A stretch of 64,000 nt of DNA from Zanthoxylum bungeanum (GCA_019454045.1 SKCR01006513.1:434001-498000); one strand, 5' to 3'. Positions 24,087 to 38,057 are shown, counted from the first letter of the stretch. Numbers and translations: made by a program. Notes: generated by a model from the sequence alone, not told the origin.

Positions 24087-25540
24087 TTATAGCCAATCAC
24101 TCAAATGTCTAACATCTGAACTATGTATGGGTCGTTCATGCTTATGTTGAGATATCGCTTTCGCCAGCAGATATGCAAGGTTATCATCTGAAATGATCTT
24201 TTGATCTTGACATCGCCACGATGTATGATCTCACGAATCAGATGAAACTGTTCAAAGTACACACTTGGATCATTGATGAGACATTAATTCCTTTGCCTGT
24301 GTTGTAGCCCAGCTCAGCTGCTAACATAATTACTCCTAATCCAATTAAGAATTTTGTAGATCCAAAATGCTTCTTTTGCTACCTCAGCCGCAGCAATATA
24401 ATCCGCTTTTGTTGAATCGGTAACAGTATCTTGCTTGGAAGATTTCCAGATAACTGTTTCGTTGTTCAAATAAAATATATACCCTTATTGCGACTCAAAG
24501 TCGTCTTTATCGGTTAGGAAACTTATGTCGGTGAACATAGTCACTTCAAGTTCTCATTCTCCATAGATTAGGAATGCATCCTTAAATCATCTAAGATACT
24601 TAAGGATGTTCTTTACATCAATCCAGTGACCATCACTTGGATCGACTGATCTGATTTCAGATGCTCAAAGCATATGAGACACCAGGTCGCGTACATGTCT
24701 AACTATGTACGAGCTCTCGGAGAGCGCCAATAATTTTTAGATCTATCCCAGTAGATCCTTATTCCTAGAATAAAAGTTGCCTCTCCCAAGTATTTTCTAT
24801 GGAGAATTTTAATGAAAGCCAAGCTTTCACCGATTATGATATGGGAATGTTATTGCCAAGAAGCAATACATCATCAACATATAGGACAATCATTGTCAGT
24901 GCGCTCCCACTAACCTTCTTATATACACAAGAATCGTCTTCGTTTTGGATGAAACCATATGGTAATATGATCTCATCAAAACGTTGGTTCTAAGAACGCA
25001 ATGCTTGCTTCAATCCATAAATGGATCGATTCAACATGCAAACCTTGTTTGCATGTCACCACAAAACTGTCAGATTGTTTTATATAAACATCCTCCAAAA
25101 GGCCTTAAGGAAAGCGATTTTGACGTTCATCTGTCATATTTCATAATGAAACATGCAGCATTAGTAAGTATTATCCGAATGGATTTAATCATGGCAACGA
25201 GTAAAAGGTTTCATCGTAATCGACACTATGTTGAGGATGATACCCTTTAGCTACAAGCCTAGCTTTGTACGTTTGTATGTTGCCATCCATGTTTGTTTTC
25301 ACCATGAAGACTTATTTGCTACCAATAGGCACATTGCCTTCTGGTACGTCAACCATTGTCCAAACTTAGTTGGTATACATGGAATCCATTTCGGACATCA
25401 TGGCTCATTGCCATAAAATTGAGTCAATATCTTGTATCGTTTTTTCATACGTAGCCGGCTCATTATCCTCAATAAGATTAATATCTACATGAGGTGAGAT
25501 CAGAAACTCATACCTCTAAGGTTGTTTTCTGACTCTCTCC
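24087..25540 (-). pseudogene. Copia C1: reverse transcriptase and RNase H (broken)
   Basis: Read on the minus strand, the stretch parallels the C3 polyprotein at 55250-56764: the same ending HLSDWL before the stop (24087-24089), and the YVDD catalytic box is intact near 24869-24880. The frame is broken repeatedly by stops and small indels. It follows the integrase region and runs to the polypurine tract. Confidence 0.75.
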
Positions 25541-25779
25541 AACCTACGCAGTTCTTGTGTATTAGAAGATTGTGGAACAATCTCATCCCTGATGAATTAT
25601 TCGTATTCCGTAAGGGGATCGGTGTCAGGAACAGTATTACTCCGATTTTCATCGAGTTCTATTTTCCTCCCACTTTCCACTGCATTTAGGAATTCCTCTA
25701 AGGAAAACCACATGGAGAGCAACAAATATTTTCGTTCTCTTGTGAGTTATGGAAATAATATCCTTTGGTTTCCCTAGGA

Positions 25780-26577
25780 TAACCAAATATAATTAGGCAC
25801 TTATCCGATTTGGGTTCTAGTTTGGTACCAACCAAACATATGTCCAGCATTTCCAAATCTTCAGGAATGAGAAACCCAGTTTCTTTCCTGTCTATATTTC
25901 ATATGGAGTCTATCCAACAGACTTTGACGGAACCTTTTTCAAAATAAGTATTGCATTGTTCAATGTGTATCAGTGCGACTTATCATTAACCTTACTATGT
26001 ATAACAAAGTCAGGTTTCTCCATTCAGATACACCACTCAATTGAGGTGTTCCGGGAGGAGTCCAATGTGAAAGAATACAATACTCTTTCAGGTAATCTAG
26101 AAACTCATTGATCAAGTACTTTCCACCACAGTACAACCGTAATATTTTAATACTTTAGCCGGTCTATTTTTTTACTGCGTGTCGAAACTCTTTGAATTTA
26201 TCAAAAGTGTATGATTTTTATTTCATAAGATACACATAATCATAACGCGATGCAACATCCGTAAAGGTTTCGAAGTATTCATAACCACCTCTAGCCTAGC
26301 TAAATATGGGCCCACTTACGTCACTATGAACGAGGGCTAACAGCTCGGTGGCACATACACCTTTACCGCTAAAAAGTGTTTTAGGTACTTTGCCTAATAA
26401 ACAAGATTCGCAGAGATCATATGAATTAGGATCAAATCCATCCAAGTATCCACTCTTCGAAAGTGTGGATATACGAGTCTTGTAAATGTGTCCCAGACAA
26501 CAATACCGCAGATAAGTCTCATCCGTGTTACTTAGTTTGAGCCTTTTATTTGTCATATTTATATACTTGAGATTCAT
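25780..26577 (-). pseudogene. Copia C1: GAG-pre-integrase and integrase (broken)
   Basis: The clearest part is 26577-26296: GHIYKTRISTLSKSGYLDGF, then CESCLLGK, the His/Cys zinc-binding head of a copia integrase (the usual first His is replaced here). It continues as LVHSDVSGP. The integrase core further left is recognisable by comparison with C3 (54317-54949) but is full of stops. Confidence 0.75.
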
Positions 26578-27785
26578 TTATATTTAAAATATAAATACTG
26601 TTATTCACATCTAATGTGTATATCTCAATATTATCTTTATAAACAAAACACACAGTTTTCTGGAACATAAAGGTATACCCGCAATGAGTCAAACTAGATA
26701 TAGAGATAATATTTCTAGTCAAACTAGGTACATTATAACAGTTTCCTTATTTAAGTAATGCCCAAAGGGCAGTTCTAAAACTTAGGTTCCTACAGCCAAA
26801 ACAGTGACTTTCGTCACATATCTGATTCGCAGGTCGATCTCATCTGATGCCAGTCTCCTGCTAATCAGCAGATCTCGCACATCAGTACATATGTATGTAC
26901 CACATCTAGTATCAAAATCCAATTTTAAAACTAGTAGTGGACATGTTTATAACAAACATACCTAAAGTTGGAGACTTGCCCGCCTTCAATTCCTTCATGT
27001 TTGCCTTGTCCATACAGCAGTCACGCTTCCAGTAATCCCGTTTGCCACAGTTTAGGCAGACACGTTGGGATATGTCCTTTGTCTTCCCAGAAGATTGTGA
27101 TGATTTTTCCTTTGCCCTTTTTCTTCACACCCCTAGAAGCTTTCGGCCAAGCCTTGGCCTTTTGGGATGTCAAAGTAAGATGCGTCTTGCGCTTCTTGCC
27201 CTTTTGAAAGCTCTGACTCTGCCTCCTTGAGCATAGCCATTAACTCTCCAAGAGTTTTCTCTTTGGTTCATTATGAACCCGCCCCAGCATTCGGGCAGAA
27301 ACTATAAGATCAAATCTATGGAAGTCTCGGCCTCGTAGGTAATGCCCAGCTAACCTAACTGTTCGATGCCAGTAATCATCTGCGACACCTAGTGCTTGAC
27401 TGATGTACCCTCTGACATACGAGAGTGAAAGAGCTTCTTTTGCAATTTATACTTCTAAGATTTAAGGTTAGATCTGTGAAGATCATTTAATTTCAACATC
27501 ATGGTATATGGATCTAATCCTTTGTTCCAACGATGAAATTAAGGAGTCAAGGCTGCAAGCATAAAGGATTTAGCATTAAAGTTATCATCACAATGAGTCT
27601 TCCTAAGCTCATGCTCTACTATTTACTCAACTCCGGGCTCAGGCCCCAAGAGATTTCTCTATCCAATAGAGTAACTTCTCAGCTCCCAGGAATATCTTGA
27701 TATTCATTTCCCAATCTGGAAAATTTACGCCGTTAAAGACATTTTCACCTATGATTATGTCCCTTAAAATTAATCTTTCAGTCAT
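26578..27785 (-). pseudogene. Copia C1: gag, zinc knuckle and protease (broken)
   Basis: The gag start is the ATG at 27785-27783 (MTERLILRDIII..., then NFPDWEMNIKIFLGAEKLL), closed by a stop about 50 codons later; gag similarity continues in other frames. A CCHC-type zinc knuckle (CLNCGKRDYWKRDC) lies near 27025-27065, and the protease region follows leftwards. It matches the layout of C3. Confidence 0.72.
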
Positions 27786-30039
27786 CTTGATTGCTATAGT
27801 CTAACTATCTAGCTAACAATTTTGGGTACACTCAAAATGCAATAGTTACTATAGTCTAACTATATAACCAACTACAAATAGAGTAGTGTGTTGTACAGTC
27901 TAACTGTTCAAAGAAAGCAATATTAAATATTAGTCCAACTAATATATATTTATAACAACAATAAATAAAATAAAATAAAATAGCACGTTTGACCAAGTAT
28001 TAAACGAAATTGAAAATTTAATACCGACCTCCCACTATTTTTTGGTGAGCCTCTAATCCTCTGTGGAGTACTCGGGAAACCTAGTTTCCTAGTGGGCTAG
28101 GATCCTGTTAAATAACACACAACCTTGACTTTGGCCAACAAGCTGTATGAAACTTAACTAGGTAGATCTCTAAGATCAATTGGATCTCATCCAATTCCTA
28201 GATCCAGTAGGTGGACCTCCAAATCCAAAACATATATCCAATATATGTAAATATATCTAATATATCCCCTAACCTTTTCATCTGAATCAACTAGGCCTTG
28301 GTTTTGGCTCAACAAACTTAATGATTCTAGTTAAGCGAGACCCATTGATAGTGGGAAAGCTTCATAATCCATATCGATGAACAAGAAGTGACTTTGACTT
28401 TGGCCAATAAATCACAACTTCCCAAGACATACGTTATGTAACAAAGCTTTCGTGGTTCAAACACATCTGTGATGGACAATGATCTTGACTTTGGCCAACA
28501 AACCAATTTCAATCTTGGATCTTGAGAGAGAACCACTCAATGGAAGGAAAACGCTTAATATTTAAAGAGGATTTTTAGCGTAAATTGGCATCCAATTTAT
28601 TATCTTTTATTAGGCCTCATCATACACCCTTAAACATGCATTCTAAAAGCATAATAAGGCGCGAATAAGATTAATAATGATATGCGGATGAATATGTAAA
28701 AAATTATTCCTAGAACAAATCTCTCTATTTCCTCTCTCCCGCTAGCACTATTCATACTTCTACCCAATTACATAACACTATAAGAAACCTCATTTACATT
28801 GAGGGGAATTTGTGAGAAGATAAATATAATGAGAAAAGAGATAATAGGCTGGACATGCAGGTCCAATTTAATAAATTCTAAATTTATTACAATAATTTCC
28901 AAAATTGCCTCTACCCTTCTAATATCCATCTGATATATTATTCATTCATATACATCCAAGTATTCACATAAAACATGTTATTCAATCAATCTAATCCAAT
29001 TAATTAATCTTTGAATTAATTAGCATCAAATGTTCATACAACGATTTGATTTGCGTGAGTCCAACTCGTTAAGAATAAATACTTAAAGTAAGTATTCTTG
29101 AATTATTTCGAACTACAATTTTAAATCCCATTTAATTTGTATTCAATACTAATTCGAATTTAATTCCAAATTAAATAATTACACTTATTTTAGTGCATTT
29201 TAGACTTAGATTCTAAATCTAATCTAAATGGGTCTTAAAGGCCTAATTAGTATCCAATACTATTTTAATTAAAGTTCAATGGGCTTTTAATTAATTCTTA
29301 AGGCATGGGCTTTGGCTAATATGGACAAACCCAAGATGCCAAAGGCCAATTTAGGAATCACCTTATGCCACAAAATCAATTTAAGCCCATTAGGCCCAAT
29401 TAATTTATTAAAGGCCCAATTGTCATATTTGGACTTTATGGAAATGGTTTTAGGCCCAATTGGATCCTACCCAATTGTCCAAAACCAAACTTGGCCCAAC
29501 CAAGCCCATTAGGCCAATTACAATAATTTAAATTAACATATTAATCCAAAATACATTAATTTAATTTAAAGTGTAATTAACATAATTAATCAACTAATCT
29601 AATGTTTCCAAAACACTAATTAATCCAATTATTCATGCTCATTAATTCCAATTCATGTCCAACACAAATTGAAGCAAAACAATTCATTCCAACATGCTTC
29701 AATCTCACGGAAATTGCATAAAATAACATTCAATTTTTATTTCAATCCAATTAAATCAACGATCAATATTTATTTCATGCATTTAACATATCCAATTGTC
29801 AAAATTCAAAAAATTACCATGAGCAACTCTAGGGTAGTATTCGGCCATGTGGTAGGAATCAGGGATTTTTGATCTAAAAAATTTATCTCAATTCCAAAGA
29901 TGCACAAATCCAATTCATCATCATACAAACATAACCCAACAATCAATTTAGACAAATCATGCTCCAAACACAAAATCCCCAAATTAAAGTCCATAAACTC
30001 TAGAATTCAAATAAAGCTTAGGATGGCTCTAGATACCAT
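27786..30039 (-). other. Copia C1: long untranslated leader
   Basis: 2.25 kb between PBS and gag with no supported coding. Near the gag side it has four copies of a motif, read on the minus strand as TTGTTGGCCAAAGTCAAG, at 28124-28141, 28297-28315 (diverged), 28394-28411 and 28484-28501. C3 has the same motif at the same place. The PBS (minus TGGTATCTAGAGCC) abuts the 5' LTR. Confidence 0.65.
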
Positions 30040-31848
30040 TGTTAGTGTCCTACACATGCCACAAGATCACTACGATGATTTGTGTGTGAATACAATTAAA
30101 ATAAGTCGCGGAAAAACTTACAATGATCGAATGAAGTTCAAGACTTTTTTTGGATGTAGAAGCTCTCCCTACTTTTGAGTTCCTAACTCTTGGGTGAGTT
30201 TTCTTATCACCTTCTTTTGACTTGAAGGGCTAGCTTACTTGAAATTTAACAACAAAATTCCATTGGGAGAGGAAGCATGTTCGGCAATTTGGAAGAAGGA
30301 AAGAGGAAGAGTTTTTGTTATGTTGTGTGTTTCTTTTCAAAAACCAAAATGATGTAATTGTTTTCCAAAAACAAAAACAAGGTTGGTTAAAACTAAGTGG
30401 TTTTGTGAAAACCAATTACTTTTGCCAAATACCACCATCACTTTTGATAAGTGATATGAGATATGGGTCCCACCCAATTTTGAATTCAAAATTCAAATTG
30501 TCTTGTTCAACACACTTCAGGCTCAGATTCGTTTAATCTGATTAAACGAATTTTCCATTGCTACGTAATTAAATCTAATCTAATTAAATAATAATACCCA
30601 GTAAAATTATTACGGAAGTTGCTAACGAATTAATTACAAATTAATTCGTTAGCTTGAATTAAAATCCAATTTTAATTCCGTGTTGAAATCCAATTTCAAT
30701 TAATATATCAGATATATATTTAGCTCAAATAAATAAATTAAATAGTAAAATCCAATTTCACTATTCAATTTACTTTACCGATTAATTCCACATTATTCGC
30801 GTTCTCTCTTCTTCACAAATTAATCCCAGATTAATTCATGATGCAATTAATCCCAGATTAATTTTCTCTCTATTAATTAATCTCAGATCAATTATTACCG
30901 TAATTAATCCCATATTAATTTTCTCTCTCACAATTAATCCCAGATTAATTCTGTTCGAGTCAAATGTCATCAGTGAATCTTTGGGAAGCGACCCAAGAGA
31001 TCCCTGGATATATTAGCAGTAAGTATGATTATCGGACTATCCGACACGTGCGTACCGCGTATCACGTTCTCACCGATTTACAAGACATGGTTAGCTTCTA
31101 GAAAAGCATCGTGTCTACCCAATTCTCCAGAAATATGTTCAACATAGAATATATATATATCATCTATATCAGGCGTAGTATACATTGTATTGCTTATTAC
31201 GATCCAGTATCAGATGTCACATGCTAGGTCTAGGGCTGGAATTGTGTCTACTCCGTACGAAGCACATATCGGATCACTAGCAACTAGTCTCTTAATCAGA
31301 TAATCATGACCTAGTCATACTATCTCGATAGCTGCAGCATTTAAGAGTACTAGTCTTGTATCCTACGTGATCATCATCTCCATATGACTGAAGTGATACT
31401 TTCATCTCGACATCACACCCTATATACTACGATTCTCAGTATACCCAGAAGAGGTGTACACAGAACCTGTTAAAGCCCCGGACGACTAAAACTAAAGCAT
31501 AAAGATTGTCACAAGTATTAGCGATGCAAGTCTCAGGTTATGACCTAATGCACCTACCCTGATTCAGATTCCCACAGACACATAGTCATACTACCAATGG
31601 GACTCCGAGGGATCTATCTAGAGTGAAACTGTTCCCGGTCCAACTGCTAACAGAACCTCCTATCACACTTGCATAATCTCATATCTTATTAATCCGGAAC
31701 TGATCATATGGACTTTCATCATTTATATATCCAAGTAATCCAATTACAAAATGATAAAAGAGTAATTTCCTTTGTCACTTAGTTAATTTGTTCAAAGAAC
31801 ACCATGTCTTTTACAAATAGTGATACTATGGGTCATAATTGTCCAACA
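30040..31848 (-). repeat. 5' LTR of copia C1
   Basis: 1,809 bp, TGTTAGTGTCC to GTCCAACA in plus orientation. It is about 160 bp shorter than the 3' LTR because of a deletion near 31675, where CTTGCATAA jumps to TCTCATATC. It keeps the stem-CCA-stem hairpin run (about 30625-30950). Confidence 0.85.
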
Positions 31849-32387
31849 CAATACACTTGAGCCAGTATTCTTTGATAGATGAATAGTTAGATCTACAGGA
31901 GTTCTAGCCTTATTTAGATCTCATTTGTTATATTTCTCAAGTACATTCTCAACATAATGAGTCTGAGATAATATATATCCTTCTGATGTTCTAGAAATCT
32001 TAATTCCTAAGATCACATCAGCTATCCCTAAATCTTTCATATCAAATCTGCTGGATAACACTCTATTGGTAGACAAAATCATTTCATGATTACTACCAAT
32101 TATCAGCATATCACACTTATCACACTCATTGGTTTGAACCCACTTGACAACATCACTTTGTCAATTTTCTCATGCCATTGTTTAGGTTATTTTTTTAATA
32201 CGTACAAGGATTTTACAAGTTTGTACACTTTCTGTTCTTGTCCAGGAACATTGAAACTTTCTGGTTGTTCCATGTAAATCTCTTCATCCAATTCACCATT
32301 CAAGAATGTCGTCTTTACATCCATTTGATGTATTTCAAGACCAAATATAGCTGCTATAGCTATGAGCATTCTTATTGATGTGATATG
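31849..32387 (-). pseudogene. Copia O: reverse transcriptase, middle part
   Basis: Minus-strand frames carry IRMLIAIAAIFGLEIHQMDV, then TFLNGELDEEIYM (reverse transcriptase core) and, after a frameshift, FDMKDLGIADVILGIKISR (32109-31921). On the right it ends at copia C2 and on the left at copia C1. In both cases the O frame resumes in phase beyond the insertion, once one copy of the target duplication is discounted. Confidence 0.85.
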
Positions 32388-34685
32388 TGTAGGAAACGCT
32401 TTCCTCGCGCAACAGAAGTGGCTTAGGCACACATATATGACTTGAAAAAATTTTCTGCCCTTCCCATTGAGTTGCCGAATCTGATCAGCAGGTATACTGA
32501 AATTTTACTTCTGTTTCGGACAAGATTTCAGCCCCGGAATGCCCCCGAAACAGTCTATGAACACCCCTCGAACTGCAGTGAAATAACAAACTGTTTTGGA
32601 CCCGTTACGCAACCGAACTACACCCAAAACAGCCCTGATTTGCGTGAAATGCTGTGATGTTTTAGGTCTGATTTTTCACTCAAAAAACATTCCCAACTCA
32701 GCTCTAAAATTTCCCCAAGTGTTTCCCAAAAGTTCGGATTAAAAAAATTTAAACGAAACCTCGAAACCCCTTTATAGCAAGATGCGGCAGTGAGGAAAAT
32801 TACCCTCATTGCCGTGAATCCAAAATGAATGGAGGAGATGAATTTTTGTTCGTTTGACACCAAAAGATCTTTCGTACTATATCTCACAACCAAATGAAAC
32901 AAGTGTGGGCTTGACTCACACAAATTAAATCTCTAAACACTTTAGAGAATCTTGTCACAATAATATTTTTCTTATTTTTATTCTTGTTCTTATTTTTCTT
33001 TTATCAACAGTTGAGAGAGAATGAAGAAGAAGATGGAGGCTTGGTTTTTCAAGAATGAGAGAGAGCAAAAAGAAAATTAAATTTTCTTTATATACTTAGG
33101 TAAAATTGTTTCCAAAACAAAACAACCATTCCTCTTCCCTTTAGGTGAAAATCGGCCAAGGCTATCAAATTGATTTAATTTTATAACATATAATATTTAA
33201 TTACCACAATGAAAAGATGTTACAATAATTAAATATGTCATTACCTTTCAAAAAGGTGTAACACCCAATAAGATATTTAATTTGTCAAAACAAATAAAAC
33301 TCTTCCCTTTTATTTTCCTCCAAAAATCGGCAATAGCATATTTTTCTTTATTAATTTTGCAACATGTGATATTAACTTTCCATAAAGTCAAAGATGTTAT
33401 AAAATCAAAAAGATTAATGCCATTATAGATTTGTAACTTCCAAAATTAAATCAAGGGTTTCCAAAACCCATAATTTAGAAATTACAATCTTAGTCTTATT
33501 AATTATATCATATATATAATTTAATATTTTGTATTTAACAATTATCATATAATTATTAATACCATACATTAACTTTTAATATATAGTTTCAAGTGTGACA
33601 ATAATATCATTAATCATATTAATAATATTTATACATATGTGAGTATATAATTGGAGTATCCAATTATACTAAATCCGCTATAGTATATTGAGCTAGCACG
33701 AGGACCAAATGGACCTACGGTTCCTAGCTCCAATAATCTCGAAATATTAATTAAGCTCTTAATTAAATATTCTGAATTATTAACTCCGGTTATTCCACTG
33801 AAAACCCGAAGTTGCACTCTCGTTGCCGCAGATGATATATTAAGCCGAACTAAGTCGGTGTCCATCGATATAGTCATTACATACGAATTGACCCTTCACG
33901 AGTATCTCGTAATTAGAGTCGGGTCATAATATTCGTTAACCCCTCTAATTATTTTTACCTTAAGTACCATTGTTTCTCTAATGAACGATTTATTCATAAT
34001 CATTATGAATTTTAATCTTTCTATTCGTAACAAAATGACTTTAGAGCTCAAATCATTCAAGCACCGAATCAACCCTTAATAAAGATACTCCTCTACTTCT
34101 CGCAAGAAGGAGTGAACTCCATATCCATGTAAACGTCCTCAGCTACACAACAGACCATGCCCCCAAAATACGTACTCACCTTTGTAAATCAAAGGACATA
34201 GCCTGCCATGCAGGAGTTCGTAGTACACTTAGGATTAAGATCAATCCATATATGACCATCTAGTAGATCGAAATGACTTTCTTGGTTTAACAGATATTAT
34301 AAGAATGTCATTTCCATCTGGATCCAGTCCTATATGATCGCATCATACAAGGTGTCTCCATTCTCATGTCTCTACATGGACGATCCGGATCAAGATCGCC
34401 ATACAAATATAGAATGGACCGCAGCTATAGATAAACCACAAACAAAGTGGCCGCTTTGTTTGCTCTCTATGGACTATTTAAGATTACTAATTTCAGACTT
34501 AAATCCTCTTGTGTGTGACACTCATACACAAGTCTGAAGGCATATAAGTAATCTAGGGTATTCAAGATGATTTATAATATGCGAAAATTAAAAAAACAAT
34601 TTGATAAATGAATAATGCATAGTTTTATTTCAAAACACATAAAACCGTTTACATCACAAGTAGCTCTAGGGCATACATCCCAACA
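32388..34685 (-). repeat. 3' LTR of copia C2
   Basis: 2,298 bp, plus orientation TGTAGGAAACGC to CATCCCAACA. The polypurine tract GTGCAAGTGGGAGAT (minus) lies directly to its right at 34687-34700. It is visibly diverged from its partner at 40364-42694 by scattered substitutions and small indels. Confidence 0.87.
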
Positions 34686-34699
34686 ATCTCCCACTTGCA

Positions 34700-36400
34700 C
34701 TAGAGCAAATGGGACATGTCACGTAATCCTAGACCATCTAGGTGACCTTCAAAAATTTTAACCGGCAAGGTCTTTGTAAACGGATCAGCCAGGTTCTCTG
34801 CGGATACAATATTTGTGACGGTAACGTCTCCTATCTGCACTATCTCCCTGATGAGATGATATTTCCTCTCTATATGCTTTCCCCTTTTGTGGCTTCTTGG
34901 TTCTTTGGAGTTTGCCACCACACCACTATTATCGCAATAGAGTGTGAGTGGTTTATCTATATCTGGAACAACTTCCAGATCTCCCAAGAATTTACGTAGC
35001 CAGACTGCTTCCTTAGCTGCTTCACAAGCTGCTACATATTCAGTCTCTATGGTGGAGTCAGCAATACAAGATTGCTTTATACTCCGCCATACTATAGCCC
35101 CACCACCTAGGGTGAACACTGATCCAGATGTAGATTTCCTAGAATCGACATCTGTCTGAAAACCAGAGTCTTTATATCCCCTTAGGATCATATCCTCACC
35201 GGAATACACAAGTATATATTCTCTCGTTCTCTTAAGATACTTGAGAATGTGTTTCACAGCCACCCAGTGATCCAATCCTGGGTTTAACTGAAACCTACTG
35301 ACTACTCCCACTGCAAAATAAATGTCCGGTCTCGTCCATAACATAGCATACATGAGACTACCAACTGCTGAGGCATATGAGATATGTCTCATTTCCTCAA
35401 CATCTTGAGGTGTCTTAGGAGACTGTTCCTTTGAAAAATGAATTCCATGCCGATAAGGCAGATTACCATTCTTGGAATTCTTCATCCCAAATCACACAAG
35501 GATCTTGTCGATATAGGATGACTGAGACATAGCTAACAGTCGTTTCTTGCGATCCCGAAGTATCTGAATCCCAAGAACATAACTGGCCTCTCCTAAATCT
35601 TTCATTTGGAATTGGTTAGCTAGCCAGGTTTTCACATCTGATAATGTCTTTACATCATTCCCAATGAGTAAAATATCATAGACGTATAAAATAAGAAAAA
35701 CCACATTCCCGTCAGTGATGTGCTTGTATACACAAGGCTCATCAACATTCTGCTCAAAATCATAAGACTTGATCGTGGTATCATATCTTATATTCCAAGA
35801 TCGAGATGCATGCTTGAGTCCATAAATGGACCTTTGCAGCTTGCAAACCTTTTGCTCTTGACTTTGGGCAATGAACCCCTCTGGTTGTATCATATAGATA
35901 CTCTCATCAAGATTGCCATTCAAGAATGCAGTCTTGACATCCATTTGCCAAATTTCATAGTCATAATATGCGGCAATATATAAAAGAGTGCGGATGGATT
36001 TAAGCATGGCTACTGGCGAGAAAGTTTCCTCATAGTCAACTCCCTCTTTCTGGGTATAACCCTTGGCCACTAGTCTAGCCTTGAAGGTCTATACCTTCCC
36101 ATCTGATCCCCTCTTCCTCTTGTAGATCCATTTGCAACCTATGGGTTTTACCCCATCAGGTTGGTCTACAAGTTCCCAGACTGAGTTGGAGTACATGGAC
36201 TCCATCTCTAGGTTCATGGCTTTGAGTCATTCCTCTTTGTCAGACTCATCCATTGCACTACTATAGGTTAATGGATCATTTATGCCATCGCTGGATGCGA
36301 CAACTTGTGCCTCTCCAACCCCAAGGTAGCGATCGGGTTGTCGTACAACCCTCCCACTGCGTCTAGGTGATAGATCATTCTGACGAACTTACATCTGACT
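34700..36400 (-). pseudogene. Copia C2: reverse transcriptase and RNase H
   Basis: 35485-34700 is an open frame of about 260 codons for the RNase H part: GYKDSGFQTD, ADSTIETEYVAACEAAKEAV, LYCDNSGVVANSKEP and ADPFTKTLP near the end. 36070-35492 is a second frame with the reverse transcriptase: EGVDYEETFSPVAMLKSI, MDVKTAFLNGNLDESIYM and IYGLKHASRSW. Its catalytic YVDD box reads YVYD (Asp to Tyr), so the enzyme would be dead. The two frames are separated by a stop/frameshift at 35486-35491, and the N-terminal part (36071-36400) is broken. Confidence 0.88.
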
Positions 36401-37624
36401 CTCAGATGTCGAAGGTGCTATGTGTTTGTCAACTTTTGTTGACTGTGGTGTGCTGGTCGAACCAGCAAGTAACTCCTCGAGTAACACCTTACTTCGAGGT
36501 TTGAACTCCTTCATATAGTCTTCCTCTAGAAATATGACATTTGTTGATACAAACACTTTGTTATCATCAGGACTGTAGAAGAATCCACCCCTAGTCTCCT
36601 TAGGATAGCATACAAATAGGTATACCTGAGAACGTGGATCCAACTTTGTGGTCTTATTCTTCAGCACATGTGCTGGACATCCTCATATGCGGAAATGTCG
36701 TAAACTAGTTTTACGACCATTCCACAACTCTAATGGAGTCTTAGAAACGGACTTAAATGGAACTATATTAAGGATATACATTGCATTTTGTAGTGCATAT
36801 CCCCAGAACGAAATAGGTAGTGAGCTATAACTAAACATAGATCTCATCACATCCAGTAGGGTCCGATTTCTCCTCTCTGCAACACCATTTTGCTGTGGTG
36901 TTCCAGGTGTTGTGAGCTGGGATACTATCCCGTGCTCAATTAAGAATTCATTGAAATCTCTGTCGAGGTATTCCCCTCCACGATCCTATCGTAGAGCTTT
37001 GATTGTCTTACCTAATTAGTTCTCAACCTCAGCACGATACTCTTTGAACTTTTCAAAGGTATCTAATTTGTGATGTATTAGGTAGACATACATATATCTT
37101 GAATAATCATCAATAAATGTGACGAAGTATTCATAACCACCTCAGGCTCTTACATTCATCGATCCGTAAACGTCTGAATGTATTAGCTCAAGTGGTTGAC
37201 TGGCTCTTATACCTTTTCCAGTAAAAGGTCTCTTGGTCATTTTTCCTTCTAAACAGGATTCACAAACTGGTAAAGTCCCAAGCTTTAACTAGTTTAAGGC
37301 TCTGTTCTTTATCAATCTATTTATCCGGTCAATGTTGATATGACCAAGTCTAAGATGCCATAGATATGTGTCATCGTGAGAAATCTTTGGCCGTTTAGTT
37401 TTAGATTTCTCAACCTTAAACATTTCAGCGTTGAGTAGTGACTTATGTGTTAACGGTCTTAACACATACAAGTTATTTTCTGAGTTTTCTGTGCATATAG
37501 TTAATCCATTTATACCAATAATAACCAAGTTGCTATTAAAAGAAACTGAATAACCATCATCCAAAAGTTTAGAAACAGAAATCAAATTCATAGGAAAACC
37601 AGGAATGAATAACACATTGTTCAA
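36389..37624 (-). pseudogene. Copia C2: integrase (broken)
   Basis: 37624-37289 holds the GAG-pre-integrase zinc-binding head (YLWHLRLGHINIDRINRLI). 37288-36668 shows the core on the minus strand: a stop replaces the Ser of the LRSDRGGEY motif, followed by TPGTPQQNGVAERRNRTL with the catalytic Glu. 36667-36389 is the C-terminal part (DPRSQVYLFVCYPKETRGG). These pieces lie in different frames. Confidence 0.82.
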
Positions 37625-37626
37625 AT

Positions 37627-37986
37627 TTAATAACTATTATTCATGAAATTTAAACTAGAGACTCTCACTGCTCTTGCTGAAATGGCATCCACTGTCCCGA
37701 CCCTCATGGTGTAGTCGCCTTCAGCAAGGTCCCTCCATGAATCAAGTATCTGTAAAGAAGAACAAACATGGTTAGTGGCTCCAGAATCAACAATCCAAGT
37801 GGATTTATCATCTTCCACTAATAGAGATTCAATAACGAGTAAATCATATTTACCTGTTTCCTTTTTCTCCTCCAGCTCAGTAAGGTATTTAGGACAATTA
37901 CTTTTCCAATGCTCATTCTTGTTGCAGTGGAAATATTTTCCTTTGGGCTTGACATCCTTGGAGCCTTTCTTGTTCTTCTTCTTCAT
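37627..37986 (-). pseudogene. Copia C2: zinc knuckle and protease
   Basis: One frame of 119 codons: a basic stretch, a knuckle degraded from CCHC (FHCNKNEHWKSNC), then WIVDSGATNHVC, the active site of copia aspartic protease. It is separated from gag by about 70 bp with a frame change and ends where the GAG-pre-integrase frame begins. Confidence 0.85.
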
Positions 37987-38057
37987 AGGCTTTCTCTTAG
38001 CCTTCCCAGTGTTTTCTTCGTCATATTTGCAGATTTAGAAGACTCGGCAACATTTAC

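Larger units (their letters stand above)
22106..31848 (-). mobile_element. Copia element C1, nested in O
   Basis: 9.7-kb minus-strand Ty1/copia element with both LTRs. It is flanked by CGATA (22101-22105) and CAATA (31849-31853), a 5-bp target duplication with one change. Order on the minus strand: 5' LTR, PBS region (30028-30039, degenerate Met-type), long leader, gag, zinc knuckle, protease, integrase, reverse transcriptase, RNase H, polypurine tract, 3' LTR. All coding parts carry stops and frameshifts. It is of the same family as C3 and the solo LTR at 16240, and clearly older than C3. Confidence 0.9.

Noticed and set aside
24799..25777. Several plus-strand frames of 60-90 codons
   Set aside because: They are the reverse side of the decayed C1 reverse transcriptase and integrase. 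No plus-strand domain.
34334..34537. Frame repeated at 42342-42560 with similar translation
   Set aside because: Both lie at the same place in the two LTRs of copia C2. The similarity is that of the LTRs, not a conserved protein.
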